The notes under the pieces are model-generated. The model saw only the letters and a program-made list of their open reading frames with translations. It was not told where the DNA came from and ran no database searches. From Crocinitomicaceae bacterium (lineage in GTDB: Bacteria; Bacteroidota; Bacteroidia; Flavobacteriales_D; Crocinitomicaceae): a stretch of 64,000 bases of DNA. A program made the position numbers and the translations under genes. Every line of letters starts with the position of its first letter. The stretch's first letter is position 1. The DNA lies in NCBI GenBank assembly GCA_016709005.1, contig JADJEU010000006.1:124001-188000 (forward strand). The letters run 5' to 3'. This document shows positions 45,353 to 54,043 of the stretch, piece after piece.

Positions 45353-46042
45353 ATGATCGCAAAAAAAAGTAAGCAGGCAGACCTCGAACGCAAGAGGTTT
45401 GCCTTTTTTCAAATCGGATTAGTAGTTGCAGGAGCAGCTACGCTTTTAGCCTTCGAGTACAAATCGGTATCGGTGGAAGAAAAAAAAGTAGTGGTGCATG
45501 AGACTCCATCCTCATGGACTGCGCCTTCGGATTTTATTCCGGATGACATTCTGGACAGCAGACCACAACCTCAACAAACATCTCTTCAAACTGAACCTGT
45601 AGATGAGGTAATTATTTCAACACGTCCAATTGATGCCGGCAAAGGATTCACATCGATCATTGTTGTTGGTGATCCTTGTGAAGATTGTGAAGCTAATCTG
45701 GTAATCGTGGATGATTCAAGACCTGGTGATATCGCATTGATTGTGGATAAAGAACCCTCATTCCCTGGTGGAGATGCAGCAATGGCACGCTTTATTCAGG
45801 AAAACACTGTAGTCCCTGAAATCTGCAGAGAATTGGGTGAAGGCGGAATGGTTTATGTGGAGTTTGTCGTAAATACTGACGGTTCAATTTGCCAGGTAAA
45901 ATCGGCCAATCAAGTTCATCCGCTCTTAATGAAGGAAGCTGAACGTGTTGTTGGAATCATGCCAAAATGGACTCCTGGTGAAAATTCAGGAAAGAAAGTT
46001 CGTGTGCGTTTTACAGTACCAATCAATTTTGTCGTTAAATAA
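45353..46042 (+). CDS. Energy-transducer TonB-like protein
   Basis: 229 residues. The cytoplasmic basic N-terminus (KKSKQADLERKRFAFFQ) is followed by one membrane helix (IGLVVAGAATLLAFEY), a periplasmic linker with Pro/Gln, and a C-terminal TonB domain (PSFPGGDAAMARFIQENTVV, VYVEFVVNTDGSICQVK, MPKWTPGENSGKKVRVRFTV). The linker contains an unusual CEDCE Cys pair. exbB/exbD are not adjacent. Single-gene unit with a sigma-54-type promoter and its own terminator, suggesting conditional expression. Confidence 0.92.
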   Translation: MIAKKSKQADLERKRFAFFQIGLVVAGAATLLAFEYKSVSVEEKKVVVHETPSSWTAPSDFIPDDILDSRPQPQQTSLQTEPVDEVIISTRPIDAGKGFTSIIVVGDPCEDCEANLVIVDDSRPGDIALIVDKEPSFPGGDAAMARFIQENTVVPEICRELGEGGMVYVEFVVNTDGSICQVKSANQVHPLLMKEAERVVGIMPKWTPGENSGKKVRVRFTVPINFVVK

Positions 46043-46063
46043 CTAAGATCAGAATTTGAAGAA

Positions 46064-46099
46064 TAGCTGATTCGTTTTGCGGATCAGCTATTTTTTTTT
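46064..46099 (+). terminator. Intrinsic terminator after the TonB-like gene
   Basis: TAGCTGAT (46064-46071) with ATCAGCTA (46083-46090), then nine T's. Confidence 0.93.
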
Positions 46100-46449
46100 C
46101 TTGAATTTTATGGTTGAGGATAACTCGAGTTTACTCAACTCACTGAAACTTTCCTTTTAGAAATACGAAAATGACATGTATCAGGACCAGCTGAAAAAAT
46201 CTGGCTGGATATTATCTAAGAAAATCAGGCCATTAAGGGAATAGCATGGAAGTATGAGAAAATTAGCATCCGGCATCAAAACGAATTAAAAACGTACTCT
46301 TCATTATAGAGCTTGTTGAATATGTAATCTGGATTTGCAATGTAACCCATCTGTTAAATCTTATTATAACTCAAGAATCGACAAGAAAGGCAGCTAGGAA
46401 ATCCGGCAATTCTTTCTTATATTTGGCATTCACGTAAAATTGTAGCAAC
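46100..46449. other. Gene-free interval with bactofilin promoter
   Basis: About 350 AT-rich bases with no convincing reading frame, repeat or RNA structure. The only signal seen is TATATTTG (46418-46425), an exact TAnnTTTG box 24 bases before the bactofilin ATG. Confidence 0.5.
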
Positions 46450-46866
46450 ATGTTTAAAGGTAGCAGCAGCAAGACAGAAGCGGTGAATTCACCGGACAAA
46501 CTGAACCGATTGGTTGAAGGAACTTCTGTGAAGGGAGATATTAAAACAGATAGCAATTTCCGTTTGGATGGCGAGTTGATTGGCACCTTAAATACGTTGG
46601 GAAAATTGGTTATTGGACCTACCGGTAAAATTGAAGGAGATATTGTTTGTGGAAATGCTGACATTGAGGGTGAGGTTACAGGTAATATTAAAGTGGACGG
46701 AATTCTATTGTTGAAATCAACCGCTAAATTTCGCGGGAATATTATTGCACAAAAATTGGCCATCGAAAACGGAGCAGACTTTAATGGAAACTGTCATATG
46801 GGTGCCGGCCAGCCTAAGTTTGAACAAATTGCTGTTCCTGCAGTAGAGAACGAGCTGGTATATTAA
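46450..46866 (+). CDS. Bactofilin family polymer-forming cytoskeletal protein
   Basis: 138 residues. The DUF583/bactofilin beta-helix (VEGTSVKGDIKTDSNFRLDG, LVIGPTGKIEGDIVCGNADI, EGEVTGNIKVDGILLLK) is flanked by short disordered ends. Bactofilins self-assemble without nucleotides and organise envelope processes. Its stop is 2 bases before the atpZ-like gene, so it is probably co-transcribed with the start of the ATP synthase cluster. Confidence 0.94.
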   Translation: MFKGSSSKTEAVNSPDKLNRLVEGTSVKGDIKTDSNFRLDGELIGTLNTLGKLVIGPTGKIEGDIVCGNADIEGEVTGNIKVDGILLLKSTAKFRGNIIAQKLAIENGADFNGNCHMGAGQPKFEQIAVPAVENELVY

Positions 46867-46868
46867 GT

Positions 46869-47114
46869 ATGCCTGATCCAAAGCCGGAAAAATCCAAAAA
46901 AAAAACCGGTGCTAATCCATATCTGCGCTTTACCGGACTTGCTTTTCAAATGGGAGCAATCATTGGATTGGGCGCCTGGGGTGGTTCAGAACTGGACGCT
47001 TGGTCAGGAAATCAAAAACCAGTTTATACAATCATATTCAGCCTTCTTGCAATTGCCATATCTTTGTATCTCATAATTAAAGAAGCTCTGAAGCTGTCTG
47101 ATGATGACAAATAG
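46869..47114 (+). CDS. AtpZ/AtpI family protein
   Basis: 81 residues with two membrane helices (FTGLAFQMGAIIGLGAWGG and YTIIFSLLAIAISLYLII) after a Lys-rich N-terminus. The GAWGGSELD motif between them fits AtpZ/AtpI small proteins that accompany F-type ATP synthases as assembly factors or ion carriers. It overlaps the next gene by about 14 bases. Confidence 0.85.
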   Translation: MPDPKPEKSKKKTGANPYLRFTGLAFQMGAIIGLGAWGGSELDAWSGNQKPVYTIIFSLLAIAISLYLIIKEALKLSDDDK

Positions 47115-47541
47115 ATTTGGCCTTTTCGCTACACTTATCATTCTTGCAGTCTCAATGGTCTGTGGTACGGTGCATTTTTTTCTGCGTCGCGATGGTTTTT
47201 TGCCGGAGAATTTTTCGCAAACACCATTTGTGCTTTTGTATCTATTTTTAGTACCTCTTTCGGTACTCACGATATGGTTTGTTTTATGGCGATTTAAAAA
47301 AGACAATACTTCGGCTGGAAGTGCCTATTTTATTACAGTATTCTTCAAAATGTTTGGCTCTGCTTTTTTTCTGTATCCGGGTGTTGTGACAGATGCTTCT
47401 CTCATGAAACCGACCGCAGTTCAGTTTATGATAATTTTTTTTCTGCTGCTTTTCATCGAAACAATTCTGTTGGTCAAGCTTTTAAACGCTCCTTTGGACG
47501 AAAAGTCAAAAAATGACGAAAATCAAAAGGCCAAGTCATAA
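47101..47541 (+). CDS. Four-helix membrane protein in the ATP synthase I-gene position
   Basis: About 146 residues (ATG at 47101 or 47104). Four predicted helices: FGLFATLIILAVSMVCGTV, FVLLYLFLVPLSVLTIWFVL, YFITVFFKMFGSAFFLYPG and FMIIFFLLLFIETILLVKLL, with a charged tail. By position between atpZ and atpB it corresponds to the poorly conserved AtpI-type subunit, but sequence alone does not prove this. Confidence 0.7.
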   Translation: MMTNRFGLFATLIILAVSMVCGTVHFFLRRDGFLPENFSQTPFVLLYLFLVPLSVLTIWFVLWRFKKDNTSAGSAYFITVFFKMFGSAFFLYPGVVTDASLMKPTAVQFMIIFFLLLFIETILLVKLLNAPLDEKSKNDENQKAKS

Positions 47542-47560
47542 TCTAATTCTTTTTTATCTC

Positions 47561-47568
47561 TACCTTTG
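47561..47568 (+). promoter_or_regulatory. -7 element TACCTTTG upstream of atpB
   Basis: Exact TAnnTTTG match, 44 bases before the atpB ATG. This gives the structural atp genes a start independent of the bactofilin-atpZ transcript. Confidence 0.55.
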
Positions 47569-47612
47569 TGCCGATTTTTTTTAGGAACCAACCTCGAAAA
47601 AGGTAATTTGAT

Positions 47613-48734
47613 ATGATTAACGGCTTGAAAATAAAATTTTTATCACTACTGGCAGTTCTAATGCTGTCGAGCTCTGTGGTAATCGCTGAAAGTCCTGTTC
47701 ATGACAATCATGACGAATCAGTGATAACAGCGAATGATGATCACGGTAATCAGCCTGAAAAGAAATTTGACGCTGCCGCCCACGCAATTCATCACGCAAT
47801 GGATGCGCACGAGTTTCACTTCACCGATAATTTTGTTATTCCGTTACCGGTAATTCTCTGGACAGAAAATGGTCTTGTAACATTTATGTCTTCTGAGTTT
47901 CATCACGATGATGATGGTCATCATATCGTAGAAAAAGATGGAATGAAGTTCGTTAAATTCCATGAAAAAATTTATCAGTTAGATGCAGGTGCAGAGCATG
48001 TGCTTTTCGATGGTGATCACAAACCAATGAATGCCATAAAACCACTTGATATTTCGCTGACCAAAAATGTGGTAACCATGTTTCTCGTTGCACTTCTCAT
48101 GTTGTGGATCTTTATTGCAACTGCAAAACACTATAGAACTGAAACACCAACCGCTCCGAAAGGAATTGCCGGATTTACTGAGCCACTAATTTTGTTTGTA
48201 AGATCAATTGCTCAAGATAATATTCATGGTCACGATACCTACAAAAAATTCATGCCGTATCTGTTGACAGTGTTTTTCTTTATTCTTTTTGGAAACGTGC
48301 TTGGATTGATTCCGTTTTTAGCAAATCCAAATATGACCGGTAGTATCTCTGTTACTATCGTGCTTGCTGCATTTACATTTGTCGTTCAAATGATCCACTC
48401 AAAGAAAGGTTTCTGGAGTCACATCTTTATGCCGCCAGGTGTACCAATTGCATTGTATCCGATTCTAGTTCCAATTGAATTTGCAGGAATATTTATTAAA
48501 CCTGCAGCTTTGATCATTCGACTTTTTGCCAACATCACTGCAGGGCATATCATTGTGGTATCGCTGATCGCAATCATTTTTGTAAATCAGAATGCAGCTT
48601 GGGCAGGATTATCAGTTCCAATGACCTTATTTATTTCGGTGTTGGAATTGTTGGTAGCTTTTTTACAGGCCTATATTTTTACGATGCTCTCAGCACTCTT
48701 TATTGGAAGTGCGGTGGAAGAAGCGCATCATTAA
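47613..48734 (+). CDS. atpB: ATP synthase F0 subunit a
   Basis: 373 residues, longer than the E. coli protein because of an N-terminal signal-like segment (LSLLAVLMLSSSVVIA) and a ~120-residue His/Asp-rich region (FDAAAHAIHHAMDAHEFHF, SSEFHHDDDGHHIVEKDG). The membrane core has the essential Arg in IIRLFANITAGHIIVV and the C-terminal SVLELLVAFLQAYIFTML. It forms the proton half-channels. The extension is typical of Bacteroidota subunit a. Confidence 0.95.
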   Translation: MINGLKIKFLSLLAVLMLSSSVVIAESPVHDNHDESVITANDDHGNQPEKKFDAAAHAIHHAMDAHEFHFTDNFVIPLPVILWTENGLVTFMSSEFHHDDDGHHIVEKDGMKFVKFHEKIYQLDAGAEHVLFDGDHKPMNAIKPLDISLTKNVVTMFLVALLMLWIFIATAKHYRTETPTAPKGIAGFTEPLILFVRSIAQDNIHGHDTYKKFMPYLLTVFFFILFGNVLGLIPFLANPNMTGSISVTIVLAAFTFVVQMIHSKKGFWSHIFMPPGVPIALYPILVPIEFAGIFIKPAALIIRLFANITAGHIIVVSLIAIIFVNQNAAWAGLSVPMTLFISVLELLVAFLQAYIFTMLSALFIGSAVEEAHH

Positions 48735-48765
48735 TTGTGTAATGTTTAATTAATATATAAGTAAA

Positions 48766-48972
48766 ATGGGAACAGGAATCGCAGCAATCGGAGCAGGTTT
48801 AGCCGTTATCGGTGCCGGAATTGGTATTGGTAGAATCGGTGGTTCTGCCGTAGAATCTATGGCAAGACAGCCTGAATTGGCCGGTAAAATTCAAACAGCA
48901 ATGATCATCGCAGCGGCTTTGATAGAGGGTGCAGCCCTTTTCGCAGTCGTAGTTGCAATGATGCAAGGCTAA
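48766..48972 (+). CDS. atpE: ATP synthase F0 subunit c
   Basis: 68 residues, two helices. Gly-rich first helix (AGLAVIGAGIGIGRIGG), polar loop ARQPEL, second helix with the ion-binding Glu54 in AALIEGAALFA. The Na+-type Glu-Ser/Thr signature is absent, so proton coupling is expected. The strong hairpin immediately after it may set its expression relative to atpF. Confidence 0.96.
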   Translation: MGTGIAAIGAGLAVIGAGIGIGRIGGSAVESMARQPELAGKIQTAMIIAAALIEGAALFAVVVAMMQG

Positions 48973-48979
48973 GAATTAA

Positions 48980-49014
48980 AAAGACGGTGTCAGGGATTGC
49001 CTGATACCGTCTTT
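48980..49014 (+). promoter_or_regulatory. 15-bp stem-loop between atpE and atpF
   Basis: The arm 48980-48994 (AAAGACGGTGTCAGG) pairs with 49000-49014 (CCTGATACCGTCTTT) through 15 pairs (one G-T), loop GATTG. It starts 7 bases after the atpE stop and no long T-tract follows. A partial attenuator or 3' mRNA stabiliser is likely. Confidence 0.8.
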
Positions 49015-49046
49015 ATTAGAAATTTATTAAGCATTAAAATAATCAT

Positions 49047-49541
49047 ATGGATTTAATACAACCTGCAGTAGGGCAAATGATTTGGGCAAGTTTGGTGTTT
49101 GTCATCTTGCTTTTTCTATTGGCTAAATTCGCTTGGAAACCAATTTTAAAGGCTGTTAACGAGCGCGAAAAAAGCATTGCTGAATCAATTGCTTTAGCTG
49201 ACTCAACAAAAGCTGAGATGAAGCAACTTCAGGCTCAAAATGAAACGTTGTTGCGCGATGCCCGCATCGAGCGTGATAACATGATTAAAGACGCAACCGA
49301 AACTGGAAAAAGAATTATTCAGGAGTCAAAAGAAACGGCAAAAATTGAATTTGAAAAAATTGTTGCAGAAGCTCAGGAGGTAATTAAATCTGAAAAATCT
49401 GCTGCACTTGCTGATCTGAAAACACAAGTTGCTTCGCTGTCATTGGAGATTGCTGAAAAAGTAATTAAAGGTGAATTGGCGTCAAACGATAAACAAAAAG
49501 CATTGGCTGATAAACTGGCTGGTGATATCAGTTTAAATTAA
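49047..49541 (+). CDS. atpF: ATP synthase F0 subunit b
   Basis: 164 residues. One N-terminal membrane helix (GQMIWASLVFVILLFLLAKF) leads through AWKPILKAVNEREKSIAESI into a long charged helix, ending in the delta-contact region (SLEIAEKVIKGELASNDKQK). It forms the peripheral stalk. Five bases separate it from atpH. Confidence 0.96.
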   Translation: MDLIQPAVGQMIWASLVFVILLFLLAKFAWKPILKAVNEREKSIAESIALADSTKAEMKQLQAQNETLLRDARIERDNMIKDATETGKRIIQESKETAKIEFEKIVAEAQEVIKSEKSAALADLKTQVASLSLEIAEKVIKGELASNDKQKALADKLAGDISLN

Positions 49542-49546
49542 GAAGG

Positions 49547-50083
49547 ATGAAGGGTAATAAAGTTGCATCACGATACGCAAAGGCTCTTCTGGATTTAGCC
49601 GTTGAGCAAAATGTGCTTGACAATGTCAATGCGGATATGATCAATCTTGCTGAGGTATTTGAAGCATCGAAAGATCTCACTTCCGTTTTAAAAAGTCCCG
49701 TAATTTCACCTGCTAAAAAGGTAGAAATTCTTGAGTCAGTTTTCAGCAAAAATCTGAATCCAATGTCACTTGGATTTATGAAACTGATTGTAAAAAAATC
49801 AAGAGCCGGAATTATGCCGGAGATTGCTGACAGCTTTATTGATCTTTACAAAAAGCACAATAATATTTTGGATGTTTACTTGACATCTGCAGTTCTTTTG
49901 GATCAACCGGTGAAAGAAAAAATTCTATCTAAAATTAAAGTGCGTTTCAACGGTAAAATTAATTTGATTGAAAAAGTTGATCCTGCTTTGTTGGGTGGAT
50001 TTATAGTGCGCATAGACGATAACCAACTGGATGCTTCAATAGCAAGTCAGTTGTCAAATTTGAAGAATATTTTATTGAATTAA
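49547..50083 (+). CDS. atpH: ATP synthase F1 subunit delta
   Basis: 178 residues. N-terminal helical bundle (VASRYAKALLDLAVEQNVLD) and C-terminal domain (ILSKIKVRFNGKINLIEKVD, then PALLGGFIVRIDDNQLDASI). Links the peripheral stalk to the alpha subunits. Confidence 0.96.
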   Translation: MKGNKVASRYAKALLDLAVEQNVLDNVNADMINLAEVFEASKDLTSVLKSPVISPAKKVEILESVFSKNLNPMSLGFMKLIVKKSRAGIMPEIADSFIDLYKKHNNILDVYLTSAVLLDQPVKEKILSKIKVRFNGKINLIEKVDPALLGGFIVRIDDNQLDASIASQLSNLKNILLN

Positions 50084-50096
50084 AATCTAAATAAAA

Positions 50097-51671
50097 ATGG
50101 CTAGTATTAAACCAGCAGAAGTTTCTGCAATCCTGAGAGAGCAATTATCAGGCTTTAAATCGGAGGCTGATCTGCAAGAAGTAGGTACGGTTCTCCAGGT
50201 TGGAGATGGTATTGCTCGTATTTACGGACTTTCAAGTGTACAGTACGGTGAGATGGTTGAATTCAACGGGGGGTTGCGCGCAATCGCATTGAACCTTGAA
50301 GAAGACAACGTAGGTGTTGTATTGTTGGGTAAATCTGACACAATCAAAGAAGGTGATACTGTAAAACGTCTTGGATTAATTGCATCACTAAAAGTAGGTG
50401 AAGGAATTGTCGGACGTGTTGTGGATACAATGGGTACACCAATCGATGGTAAAGGAGCAATTCAGGGTGAAACATTTGAGATGCCTTTGGAGCGCAAAGC
50501 ACCGGGTGTTATCTTCCGTCAACCGGTTACTGAGCCTTTGCAAACTGGTATCAAAGCGATTGATGCAATGATTCCGGTTGGTCGCGGACAACGTGAGTTG
50601 ATTATTGGTGATCGTCAGACTGGAAAAACAACGGTTGCGATTGATACAATCATCAATCAAAAAGAATTTTACGATAAAGGTGAACCAGTATATTGTATCT
50701 ATGTAGCAATTGGTCAAAAAGGATCTACTGTTGCAGGATTAGTAAAAAAACTGACAGACGCTGGTGCAATGGCTTATACTACAATTGTTGCGGCTAATGC
50801 ATCTGATGCAGCTCCAATGCAATTCTACGCGCCTTTTGCAGGTGCAGCCATCGGAGAATATTTCCGTGACACGGGTCGTCCGGCATTGATCATTTATGAT
50901 GATTTATCAAAACAAGCAGTTGCTTACCGTGAGGTTTCTCTACTATTGAGAAGACCACCGGGACGTGAGGCTTATCCTGGTGACGTTTTCTATTTGCACT
51001 CGCGTTTATTAGAAAGAGCTGCAAAAGTGATCAAGGATGATAAAATTGCGTCTACCATGAATGACCTTCCTGCTTCATTGCGTGGAAAGGTAAAAGGTGG
51101 TGGATCATTGACTGCACTTCCTATTATTGAAACACAAGCAGGTGACGTTTCTGCGTACATTCCAACTAACGTAATTTCAATTACGGATGGTCAGATTTTC
51201 TTGGAGTCAAACTTGTTTAACGCAGGTGTTCGTCCGGCAATCAACGTAGGTATTTCGGTATCACGTGTGGGTGGAAATGCTCAGATTAAATCAATGAAAA
51301 AAGTTGCTGGTACCTTGAAATTAGATCAGGCTCAGTACCGCGAACTTGAAGCATTTGCTAAGTTTGGTTCTGACCTCGATGCTGCTACTAAATCAGTATT
51401 GGATAAAGGTGCGCGTAACGTTGAAATTTTGAAACAAGCTGAAGGAGATCCTTTCACAGTTGAAAATCAAATTGCAATTATTTACGCTGGTTCAAAAGGT
51501 TTGTTGACTAATGTTCCAATCAATAAAGTAAAGGAATTTGAAAAAGAATACCTGAACTACCTGAACGCAAAACACAGAGATACTTTGGATCAGTTGAAGG
51601 CAGGAAAATTTGATGAAAACATCACTTCTGTTCTTGACAAAGTTGCAAAAGAACTTTCTTCAAAATATTAA
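50097..51671 (+). CDS. atpA: ATP synthase F1 subunit alpha
   Basis: 524 residues, normal length. Walker A in GDRQTGKTTVAIDTI, ALIIYDDLSKQAVAYREVSL (Walker B), arginine-finger segment NVGISVSRVGGNAQIKSMK. Non-catalytic nucleotide-binding subunit. The partner beta (atpD) and epsilon (atpC) genes are not in this cluster. Confidence 0.98.
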   Translation: MASIKPAEVSAILREQLSGFKSEADLQEVGTVLQVGDGIARIYGLSSVQYGEMVEFNGGLRAIALNLEEDNVGVVLLGKSDTIKEGDTVKRLGLIASLKVGEGIVGRVVDTMGTPIDGKGAIQGETFEMPLERKAPGVIFRQPVTEPLQTGIKAIDAMIPVGRGQRELIIGDRQTGKTTVAIDTIINQKEFYDKGEPVYCIYVAIGQKGSTVAGLVKKLTDAGAMAYTTIVAANASDAAPMQFYAPFAGAAIGEYFRDTGRPALIIYDDLSKQAVAYREVSLLLRRPPGREAYPGDVFYLHSRLLERAAKVIKDDKIASTMNDLPASLRGKVKGGGSLTALPIIETQAGDVSAYIPTNVISITDGQIFLESNLFNAGVRPAINVGISVSRVGGNAQIKSMKKVAGTLKLDQAQYRELEAFAKFGSDLDAATKSVLDKGARNVEILKQAEGDPFTVENQIAIIYAGSKGLLTNVPINKVKEFEKEYLNYLNAKHRDTLDQLKAGKFDENITSVLDKVAKELSSKY

Positions 51672-51688
51672 TTGATAGGCAATAGCGC

Positions 51689-52567
51689 ATGGCTAACTTA
51701 AAAGAGATAAGGAACCGTATTACATCTGTCGCTTCGACAATGCAGATCACGTCTGCCATGAAAATGGTATCTGCTGCAAAGTTGAAACGTGCACAGGATG
51801 CGGTTACCAAAATGCGTCCGTATTCTGAAAAACTGCATCACATTCTTTCTAATTTATCCGCATCGTTGGATACTTCAGAAAATGAATTTGCTGCACCGCG
51901 TGAAATAAAAAACGTAGTGATTGTAGTGATGAGTTCAAACCGTGGATTATGCGGTGGATTTAACAACTACGTGATCAAAGAAGCGTTGAAACAAGCACGT
52001 GAATATTCTCAGAAATACAATGTTGCAGTTATCACAGTTGGTAAAAAAGCAACAGATACTTTTAAGAAATCTGATTTCAACATCAAAGGATCGCGTCTTC
52101 CAAAACAACTGGATGATTTGTGGGGAAGTTTAACTTTCGCAAACGCTGCTCCGATTGCTGAAAAAATCATGACTGCTTACAAAGACAAGCAGGTGGACAA
52201 AGTGATTCTGATTTACAATCGCTTCAAAAATACCGCAACACAAATTGTAACTACTGAACAGTTTTTACCAATCGTGCCGCCTGCACAAAAAGAAGGTGCT
52301 GCGTCAATGGATTACATTTTTGAGCCATCAAAAGAAGAAATTGTAAGTGATTTGATTCCAAAATCTTTGAAGATTCAATTGTACAGCGCACTCTTAAATT
52401 CATTTGCCGGTGAGCACGGTGCGCGTATGACTGCCATGCACAAAGCAACCGACAACGCCAGTGCCATGAACAAAAGATTAAAACTGGAATACAACAAAGC
52501 CCGTCAGGCTGCAATTACCAATGAAATCCTTGAGATCGTAGGTGGTGCTGAAGCATTGAAAGGTTAA
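51689..52567 (+). CDS. atpG: ATP synthase F1 subunit gamma
   Basis: 292 residues. The N-terminal helix NLKEIRNRITSVASTMQITS (AMKMVSAAKLKRAQ follows), the Rossmann-like middle part (VMSSNRGLCGGFNNYV) and the C-terminal helix (KLEYNKARQAAITNEILEIV) form the rotating shaft. Intact to the stop at 52567. The abnormal G-tract begins about 16 bases later. Confidence 0.97.
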   Translation: MANLKEIRNRITSVASTMQITSAMKMVSAAKLKRAQDAVTKMRPYSEKLHHILSNLSASLDTSENEFAAPREIKNVVIVVMSSNRGLCGGFNNYVIKEALKQAREYSQKYNVAVITVGKKATDTFKKSDFNIKGSRLPKQLDDLWGSLTFANAAPIAEKIMTAYKDKQVDKVILIYNRFKNTATQIVTTEQFLPIVPPAQKEGAASMDYIFEPSKEEIVSDLIPKSLKIQLYSALLNSFAGEHGARMTAMHKATDNASAMNKRLKLEYNKARQAAITNEILEIVGGAEALKG

Positions 52568-52583
52568 TAGATTTATCTGATCG

Positions 52584-52971
<388 letters not shown>

Positions 52972-52996
52972 ATACCCATTATTCTGATTAAATTTG

Positions 52997-53029
52997 CCCC
53001 GACTTCCGTTAGGAACGTCGGGGTTTTTT
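52997..53029 (+). terminator. Intrinsic terminator abutting the DUF3109 start codon
   Basis: CCCCGAC (52997-53003) with GTCGGGG (53017-53023), inner TTCC/GGAA pairs around GTTA with one bulged C, then six T's ending at 53029. It probably ends the atp transcript. The next ATG is at 53030. Confidence 0.88.
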
Positions 53030-53635
53030 ATGATCGTAGAAATAGAAGATAAATTAGTTTCGTCTGAACTCTTTTCAAAACAATTTGTGTGTAATTTATC
53101 TGCATGCAAAGGAGCCTGTTGTGTTGAGGGTGACAGCGGTGCGCCGCTTGAAAAAAGCGAGATTAAATTGATAGAAGGTAGCCTGGATAAAATCAAAACC
53201 TTCATGACTCCTGAAGGAATTGAAGCGGTGAATGAAATTGGCGTTTCGTATTTGGATTCATGGGAAGATCCGGTTACAACTTTAGTAAAAGGCAAAGAAT
53301 GTGCTTTTGTTTTTTACGATGAACAAGGCATCACCAAATGTTCTATTGAGAAGGCTTACCGCGAAGGAGTAATTCCATTTAACAAACCCATCTCATGTCA
53401 CTTGTATCCAATCCGCGTTAAGAAGCATAAAGAATACGAATCATTGAATTATGATCGTTGGTCAATTTGCAAAGATGCTTGTACGCTTGGAAAAGAATTG
53501 AAGGTGCCGGTATATAAATTCTTGAAAGAACCTTTGGTGCGTGCTTATGGCGCTAATTTTTTTAGCGAGATGGAAAAAGTAGCACAAGAATTGGAGAAGC
53601 AAGAAGCAGCAGAGAATAAGAAGAAAAAGAAATAA
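53030..53635 (+). CDS. DUF3109 family Cys-rich protein
   Basis: 201 residues from the ATG at 53030; the family begins at this point (MIVEIEDKLVSSELFSKQF), and an earlier start would read through the terminator. Conserved Cys pattern: CNLSACKGACCVEGDSGAP, ECAF, KCSIEKAY, ISCHLYPIR, CKDAC, suggesting a metal or Fe-S site. Lys-rich C-terminus. Function unknown. Followed 18 bases later by rnpA. Confidence 0.93.
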   Translation: MIVEIEDKLVSSELFSKQFVCNLSACKGACCVEGDSGAPLEKSEIKLIEGSLDKIKTFMTPEGIEAVNEIGVSYLDSWEDPVTTLVKGKECAFVFYDEQGITKCSIEKAYREGVIPFNKPISCHLYPIRVKKHKEYESLNYDRWSICKDACTLGKELKVPVYKFLKEPLVRAYGANFFSEMEKVAQELEKQEAAENKKKKK

Positions 53636-53653
53636 TCTTCTTAATGAGAAATT

Positions 53654-54043
53654 ATGGTGCATACATTTCGAAAATCAGAACGGCTTTGCTCACGCACAGT
53701 CATTGACGAAATTTTTTCGAAAGGAAAAGAACTGCGCAAATTTCCTTACCTCTTAAAATATATTTACTCTACCGAAGTAGCTGTAAATCCTGTTCAAATA
53801 GTAGTTTCTGTTCCAAAAAAAAGAGCAAAATCAGCTGTTGATCGTAATCGTTTACGCAGACAAATTAAAGAAGCTTACCGGTTGAACAAAGATGAACTTC
53901 AATTGTATTTTCAGAATAATAAATGCTCTATTGTCATCTTCCTAATTTATACCGGAAAAGAAAAAGAGGTATATACTTTACTGGAGGAAAAATTAAAAGT
54001 AATTTTAAAGGAACTTATTCATACTGTATCATGTTTAAAATAA
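53654..54043 (+). CDS. rnpA: Ribonuclease P protein component
   Basis: 129 residues. FRKSERLCSRTVIDEIFSKG and the RNR-like motif KKRAKSAVDRNRLRRQIKEA identify the protein subunit that assists RNase P RNA in 5' tRNA maturation. It is not next to rpmH here. Its 3' end overlaps the S41 protease start by 13 bases. Confidence 0.93.
   Translation: MVHTFRKSERLCSRTVIDEIFSKGKELRKFPYLLKYIYSTEVAVNPVQIVVSVPKKRAKSAVDRNRLRRQIKEAYRLNKDELQLYFQNNKCSIVIFLIYTGKEKEVYTLLEEKLKVILKELIHTVSCLK

Noticed and set aside
46371..46763. 130-codon minus-strand frame opposite the bactofilin gene
   Set aside because: It lies antisense to a clearly real bactofilin and has no family features; a shadow of the coding strand's codon pattern.
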